From an uncultured Erysipelotrichaceae bacterium (GTDB lineage: Bacteria > Bacillota_I > Bacilli_A > Erysipelotrichales > Erysipelotrichaceae): a DNA stretch of 7,744 bases. The stretch is taken from contig CADBMY010000241.1 in NCBI GenBank assembly GCA_902795905.1, positions 1 through 7,744 on the forward strand, written 5' to 3'. Of this stretch, positions 4,852 to 7,744 are shown piece by piece (positions within the stretch are counted from its first letter, which is position 1; the number at the start of each line of letters is the position of its first letter). Position numbers and translations under genes: made by a program. The notes beneath the pieces are model-generated. The model was not told the DNA's origin, ran no database searches, and saw nothing but the letters and a program-made list of their open reading frames with translations.

Positions 4852-6805
4852 GAAGATCACGATCCGGGATCTGCTGAAATACAGATTCCCCGGGAATTTA
4901 CAGTACAGTCCTGACGGCAAGACACTGGCTTTTCAGGTATCCCGCAGTGATGAGAAGGAGAATACATACAGGACGGATGTATGGCTGATCCGTAACGGCA
5001 GACCCGCACAGCTGACAAGTACAGCAGATGCGTCGATCGTGCTCTGGCAGGATAATACCCATCTGATCCTGTCAAGACGCACAAAGGATACGGTACCCGG
5101 GACAACGGAACTGTACCGTATGGATATCAACGGCGGTGAGGCACTGCCTTACTGTGTGCTGCCGTTTGGCATGAGCAGTCTGAAGGAGACAGAACCCGGT
5201 GTATATATTGCTTCCGGGATGATCGATGCCGAAGATCCCGATGCATACCTGGACAGTGAAGAAACCAGAAAGAAGAAACTGGAAGCGAAGAAGAGCGAAC
5301 AGGATTATACCGTTGTGGATGAGATCCCGTACTGGTTTAACGGCAGGGGCTTTATCAACAAGCAGAGATCGGCACTGTTTGAAGTACGCTTTGAACCGGA
5401 ACTGTCGGTAAAGCGGATCACCCCCGCAAAGCGCAATGCCGGAAGCTGGAAGTATTATCACGGGAAGATCTACTATACAGGCACAACGCCGCAGAGACAC
5501 CGGCTGATGACAGACAAGCTGTATGCCTACGATCCTGCATCCGGCAAGACAGAGACCGTATACGGAAAGAATGATCTGAGCATGGGCAGTCTCGTACTGA
5601 TCAGGGATACGCTGTATGTACAGGCCTCCAACGGCAAGGCATACGGTGTCAATGAGACAGATGCTTTCATGCGTGTGGATGAGGATGGGCTGACCTGCGT
5701 GATGAAGCCGGAATACGGTCTGCACAACAGTGTCGGCGGTGATATCCTGGGCAGTTCTGCACAGTCGAAAGAGACCGGGGATGCCTGGTATACACTGGCT
5801 ACGGAAGAAGATCATACTGTTGTCTACAGATTTGATGAGAAACTGAATCTGAAGAAGATCTTTGATATGCCCGGTGCTGTCAGCGGTCTTTCCGTCGGGA
5901 AGAAGATCGCTCTTCTGCGGGAGGATGCTGTACACGGACCGGAGATCTGGGAGATCGATAAAAACGGGAAGAATCTCACAAAGCTGACATCACTGAACGA
6001 TGAAGCTCTGGCCGGTAAGTATATTGCTGAGCCTGTGCGCATAGATTATGCGTCGGAAGGGGAACAGCTCCATGGCTGGGTATTACTGCCGGAAGACTTT
6101 GATACAGAGAAACAGTACCCGGCTGTACTGGATATCCACGGCGGTCCCCGTACCGTATACGGTGAGGTATTCTTCCATGAGATGCAGGTATGGGCTGCCA
6201 GAGGCTATGTTGTCTTCTTCACCAACATCCGCGGCAGTGACGGCAGGGGAGATGCCTTTGCGGATATCCGTGACCAGTACGGAGAAGTGGACTTCCGAAA
6301 CCTGATGGACTTTACCGATGCGGTGCTGCAGGCATACCCGAATATCGATCCGAAGAGAGTATGCGAGACAGGCGGCAGCTACGGCGGTTTCATGACCAAC
6401 TGGATCATCGGACATACCGACAGGTTCTGCTGTGCCGCCAGCCAGCGTTCGATCTCCAACTGGATCAGTTTCTCCTGGATCAGTGATATCGGTCCCTACT
6501 TCGGTCCCGACCAGTGCGGTGCCAAGGATATTTACAGGGATACCGAATATTTGTGGAATCATTCACCGCTGAAGTATGCCGATCAGGTAAAGACACCGAC
6601 ACTGTTTATCCACAGTGATGAGGACTACAGATGTCCGCTTCCTGAGGGAATGCAGATGATGCAGGCTCTTGCCCAGAGAAATGTAGAGACCAGACTGGTC
6701 ATCTTCCATGGTGAAAATCATGAGCTCTCCCGCAGCGGCAAGCCTCTGCACAGGATCCGCAGACTGCAGGAGATCACTGACTGGTTCGATAAACATACAA
6801 AGTGA
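4844..6805 (+). CDS. S9-family serine peptidase (acylaminoacyl-peptidase/prolyl oligopeptidase type)
   Basis: This 653-residue enzyme has the S9 layout: an N-terminal beta-propeller (about 1-390, with PD40-like pieces such as YSPDGKTLAFQVS near residue 26) that limits access to the site, and a C-terminal alpha/beta hydrolase (about 395-653). The catalytic triad can be placed: Ser512 in GGSYGGF, Asp594 in HSDEDYRCP and His626 in GENHELSRSGKP. HGGPR at 432-436 and NIRGSDGRG belong to the oxyanion-side loops. Relatives remove acylated amino acids or short peptides, so peptide turnover is the likely role. There is no signal peptide or membrane segment, so it should be cytoplasmic. AGGAG at 4829-4833 lies 10 nt before ATG 4844, inside the Nudix gene. 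The exact peptide preference cannot be read from the sequence. Confidence 0.95.
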   Translation: MAEKITIRDLLKYRFPGNLQYSPDGKTLAFQVSRSDEKENTYRTDVWLIRNGRPAQLTSTADASIVLWQDNTHLILSRRTKDTVPGTTELYRMDINGGEALPYCVLPFGMSSLKETEPGVYIASGMIDAEDPDAYLDSEETRKKKLEAKKSEQDYTVVDEIPYWFNGRGFINKQRSALFEVRFEPELSVKRITPAKRNAGSWKYYHGKIYYTGTTPQRHRLMTDKLYAYDPASGKTETVYGKNDLSMGSLVLIRDTLYVQASNGKAYGVNETDAFMRVDEDGLTCVMKPEYGLHNSVGGDILGSSAQSKETGDAWYTLATEEDHTVVYRFDEKLNLKKIFDMPGAVSGLSVGKKIALLREDAVHGPEIWEIDKNGKNLTKLTSLNDEALAGKYIAEPVRIDYASEGEQLHGWVLLPEDFDTEKQYPAVLDIHGGPRTVYGEVFFHEMQVWAARGYVVFFTNIRGSDGRGDAFADIRDQYGEVDFRNLMDFTDAVLQAYPNIDPKRVCETGGSYGGFMTNWIIGHTDRFCCAASQRSISNWISFSWISDIGPYFGPDQCGAKDIYRDTEYLWNHSPLKYADQVKTPTLFIHSDEDYRCPLPEGMQMMQALAQRNVETRLVIFHGENHELSRSGKPLHRIRRLQEITDWFDKHTK

Positions 6806-6815
6806 GGATAATGGA

Positions 6816-7514
6816 ATGAAGATCACGTACTGGTCGGACTATGCATGTCCGTACTGCTATATCGGTGTAGCAAATCTGCGCAATGCCCTGGGAGATCTCG
6901 GCCTTGATACGGAGATCGTCATGAAGGCATATGAGCTGCATCCCGAAACACCGAAGGATGCCCGCGGCAAGGTCGTAAAGCAGATCGCAGAAAAGCAGGG
7001 AATCTCAGAAAGTACAGCGATGGCTGCCCTGGGCAGGATCCTCTCCATGGCAAGCGAAGCCGGTGTCACGATGAACTACAGCGAAACGGAGACGGCGAAT
7101 ACCTTCGATGCACATAAGCTGACAAAGTATGCGCAGAAGAAAGACCCTGCCAAAGCTGAAGTGCTGATCACACGCCTGTACAAGGCATACTTTACGGATG
7201 GAATCTGGCTGGGTGATCATGAAGCCCTGGCTGCTCTTGCGGCAGAGTGCGGATATGACCGTGCAGAAGCTCTTTCTGCGCTTGCGGATGACACATATAC
7301 AGAGACGGTACAGCAGGAGGAACAGGAAGCACGCAGTATCGGTGTACAGGGGGTGCCGTTCTTTGTCTTCGATGATCAGTATGCCATACCGGGTGCACTG
7401 AGCAGAGAACAGATGCGTCAGGCACTGACAAGAGTGCTTGAACTGGAAGCCGAAGAAGCCGGGATCGTACAGGGAGCTGCCTGCGGTCCTGACGGCTGCA
7501 CACCGGCAGAATAA
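6816..7514 (+). CDS. DsbA-family (FrnE-like) thiol-disulfide oxidoreductase with C-terminal CX4C
   Basis: The 232-residue protein has a thioredoxin fold with a helical insertion, as in FrnE and related DsbA-like proteins. The start MKITYWSDYACPYCYIGVA gives the active site CPYC at 11-14. The cis-proline loop is GVQGVPFFVFDD near residues 181-192, followed by the family hallmark YAIPGA. The tail carries a second pair, CGPDGC (Cys223 and Cys228), a CX4C motif reminiscent of the extra site described in Deinococcus FrnE. No signal peptide is present, so it should act on thiols in the cytoplasm. ATG 6816 is chosen because GAGG at 6804-6807 lies 8 nt upstream and the family N terminus begins there; the frame stays open further upstream only by running through the peptidase gene. 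It is the third gene of the Nudix-peptidase operon, 10 nt after the peptidase stop. A 2-hydroxychromene-2-carboxylate isomerase is a related but less likely alternative. Confidence 0.9.
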   Translation: MKITYWSDYACPYCYIGVANLRNALGDLGLDTEIVMKAYELHPETPKDARGKVVKQIAEKQGISESTAMAALGRILSMASEAGVTMNYSETETANTFDAHKLTKYAQKKDPAKAEVLITRLYKAYFTDGIWLGDHEALAALAAECGYDRAEALSALADDTYTETVQQEEQEARSIGVQGVPFFVFDDQYAIPGALSREQMRQALTRVLELEAEEAGIVQGAACGPDGCTPAE

Positions 7515-7517
7515 ACC

Positions 7518-7550
7518 AAAGACCTGCGGATACACAGTCTGCAGGTTTTT
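7518..7550 (+). terminator. Terminator after the Nudix-peptidase-FrnE operon
   Basis: ACCTGCGGA (7522-7530) pairs with TCTGCAGGT (7538-7546), a 9-bp stem with one G-T pair and a 7-nt loop, followed by TTTT. AAAG before the stem can pair with the T-tract. The hairpin begins 7 nt after the stop codon at 7514. Confidence 0.88.
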
Positions 7551-7572
7551 CATATACAGGCATGAATGTACA

Positions 7573-7600
7573 TTGACTCTACAATAATATTTGATACAAT
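7573..7600 (+). promoter_or_regulatory. Promoter of the glutathione peroxidase gene
   Basis: TTGACT (7573-7578) and TACAAT (7595-7600) are separated by 16 nt, and TGA just before the -10 makes it a TGn-extended element. The start is predicted near 7607, giving a leader of about 22 nt. It is the only promoter in the window with both hexamers convincing. Confidence 0.82.
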
Positions 7601-7609
7601 ATTATTGTA
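7580..7609. promoter_or_regulatory. Inverted-repeat operator overlapping the gpx promoter
   Basis: TACAATAATATT (7580-7591) and AATATTATTGTA (7598-7609) are perfect 12-bp arms around a 6-nt spacer that covers the start of the -10 box. The right half, 7595-7609, is by itself a 7-1-7 palindrome (TACAATA, T, TATTGTA), the spacing used by Fur/PerR-type boxes, and the TACAAT...ATTGTA ends also resemble OhrR/MarR sites. A bound repressor would block the -10 and the start site. The peroxidase product points to a peroxide sensor such as PerR or OhrR; none is encoded in the window. Confidence 0.7.
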
Positions 7610-7628
7610 AGTTCAGGAGGTATTAACT

Positions 7629-7744
7629 ATGAGTGTATATGAATATTCCGTACCCACACCTAAGGGTGAACAGATCTCTCTGCAGGATTATGCAGGAAAG
7701 GTACTGCTGATCGTCAACACAGCTACAGGCTGCGGTTTTACACC
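7629..7744 (+). CDS. Glutathione peroxidase family protein (3' end outside window)
   Basis: Only the first 38 codons are present. The start MSVYEYSVPTPKGEQISLQDYAGKVLLIVNTATGCGFT is characteristic of bacterial glutathione peroxidase homologues (BsaA/BtuE type), with the peroxidatic residue as Cys35 in TGCGFT. It is encoded by TGC, so this is a cysteine and not a selenocysteine enzyme. Such proteins are mostly thioredoxin-dependent and reduce hydrogen peroxide and organic peroxides, so the thioredoxin at 1545-1853 is a plausible electron source. AGGAGGT at 7615-7621 lies 7 nt before the ATG. The gene has its own promoter with an operator-like inverted repeat. The resolving cysteine and the Gln/Trp partners of the active site lie beyond the edge and cannot be checked. 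Confidence 0.93.
   Translation, partial: MSVYEYSVPTPKGEQISLQDYAGKVLLIVNTATGCGFT

Noticed and set aside
5072..5935. Minus-strand open frame of 287 codons inside the peptidase gene
   Set aside because: It lies fully opposite the conserved propeller region, has no start signal or family resemblance, and is explained by codon use on the coding strand.
6708..6815. N-terminal extension of the FrnE-like protein
   Set aside because: The extra 36 residues lie inside the peptidase gene, including its catalytic His region; GAGG before ATG 6816 and the family start exclude it.
7731..7733. Possible selenocysteine at the peroxidase active site
   Set aside because: The codon is TGC (cysteine), not TGA.

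Overview
The window looks like chromosomal DNA from a Bacillota (Firmicutes) bacterium, probably a gut-type anaerobe. The evidence is strong AGGAGG/GAGGTGAT-type ribosome binding sites, TGn-extended -10 promoters, short intergenic gaps with intrinsic terminators, a Gram-positive style lipoprotein, and the protein families present. The Erysipelotrichales are a plausible home, but that is an impression from the proteins and not something the sequence proves. No mobile element, tRNA, rRNA or CRISPR array was seen.

Left part (minus strand, 1-3150). Reading from right to left, a promoter at about 3157-3165 drives a three-gene redox unit. It encodes a thioredoxin-reductase-like flavoprotein (2262-3128), an HxlR-family repressor (1878-2228) and a thioredoxin with the WCGPC site (1545-1853), and it ends in two tandem hairpin terminators (1500-1538). 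Beyond these lies a separate minus-strand gene for a surface lipoprotein (14-1405). Its mature part appears to be built from three diverged copies of one roughly 100-residue beta-rich unit.

Right part (plus strand, 3260-7744). A PfkB-family fructokinase (3288-4244) has its own promoter and terminator. Next comes a likely operon of an ADP-ribose-pyrophosphatase-like Nudix hydrolase (4309-4851), an S9 prolyl-oligopeptidase-family serine peptidase that overlaps it by 8 nt (4844-6805), and a DsbA/FrnE-family thiol oxidoreductase 10 nt further on (6816-7514), closed by a strong terminator. The last gene is a cysteine-type glutathione peroxidase (7629 onward) cut off by the window edge. Its promoter sits inside a perfect 12-bp-arm inverted repeat that looks like the operator of a peroxide-sensing repressor.

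Taken together, the region is a thiol-redox and oxidative-stress neighbourhood. A thioredoxin system, a regulator, a CPYC thiol oxidoreductase and a peroxidase (of a family that in bacteria usually draws electrons from thioredoxin) lie within 6.2 kb. The most unusual point is that the reductase keeps the FAD motifs and the redox-active CATC pair but has lost both standard NADPH-binding motifs. This suggests a ferredoxin-linked or other non-NADPH thioredoxin reductase. Other points worth following are the gpx operator, a Nudix gene whose promoter predicts an almost leaderless mRNA, and the C-terminal CX4C motif of the FrnE-like protein.
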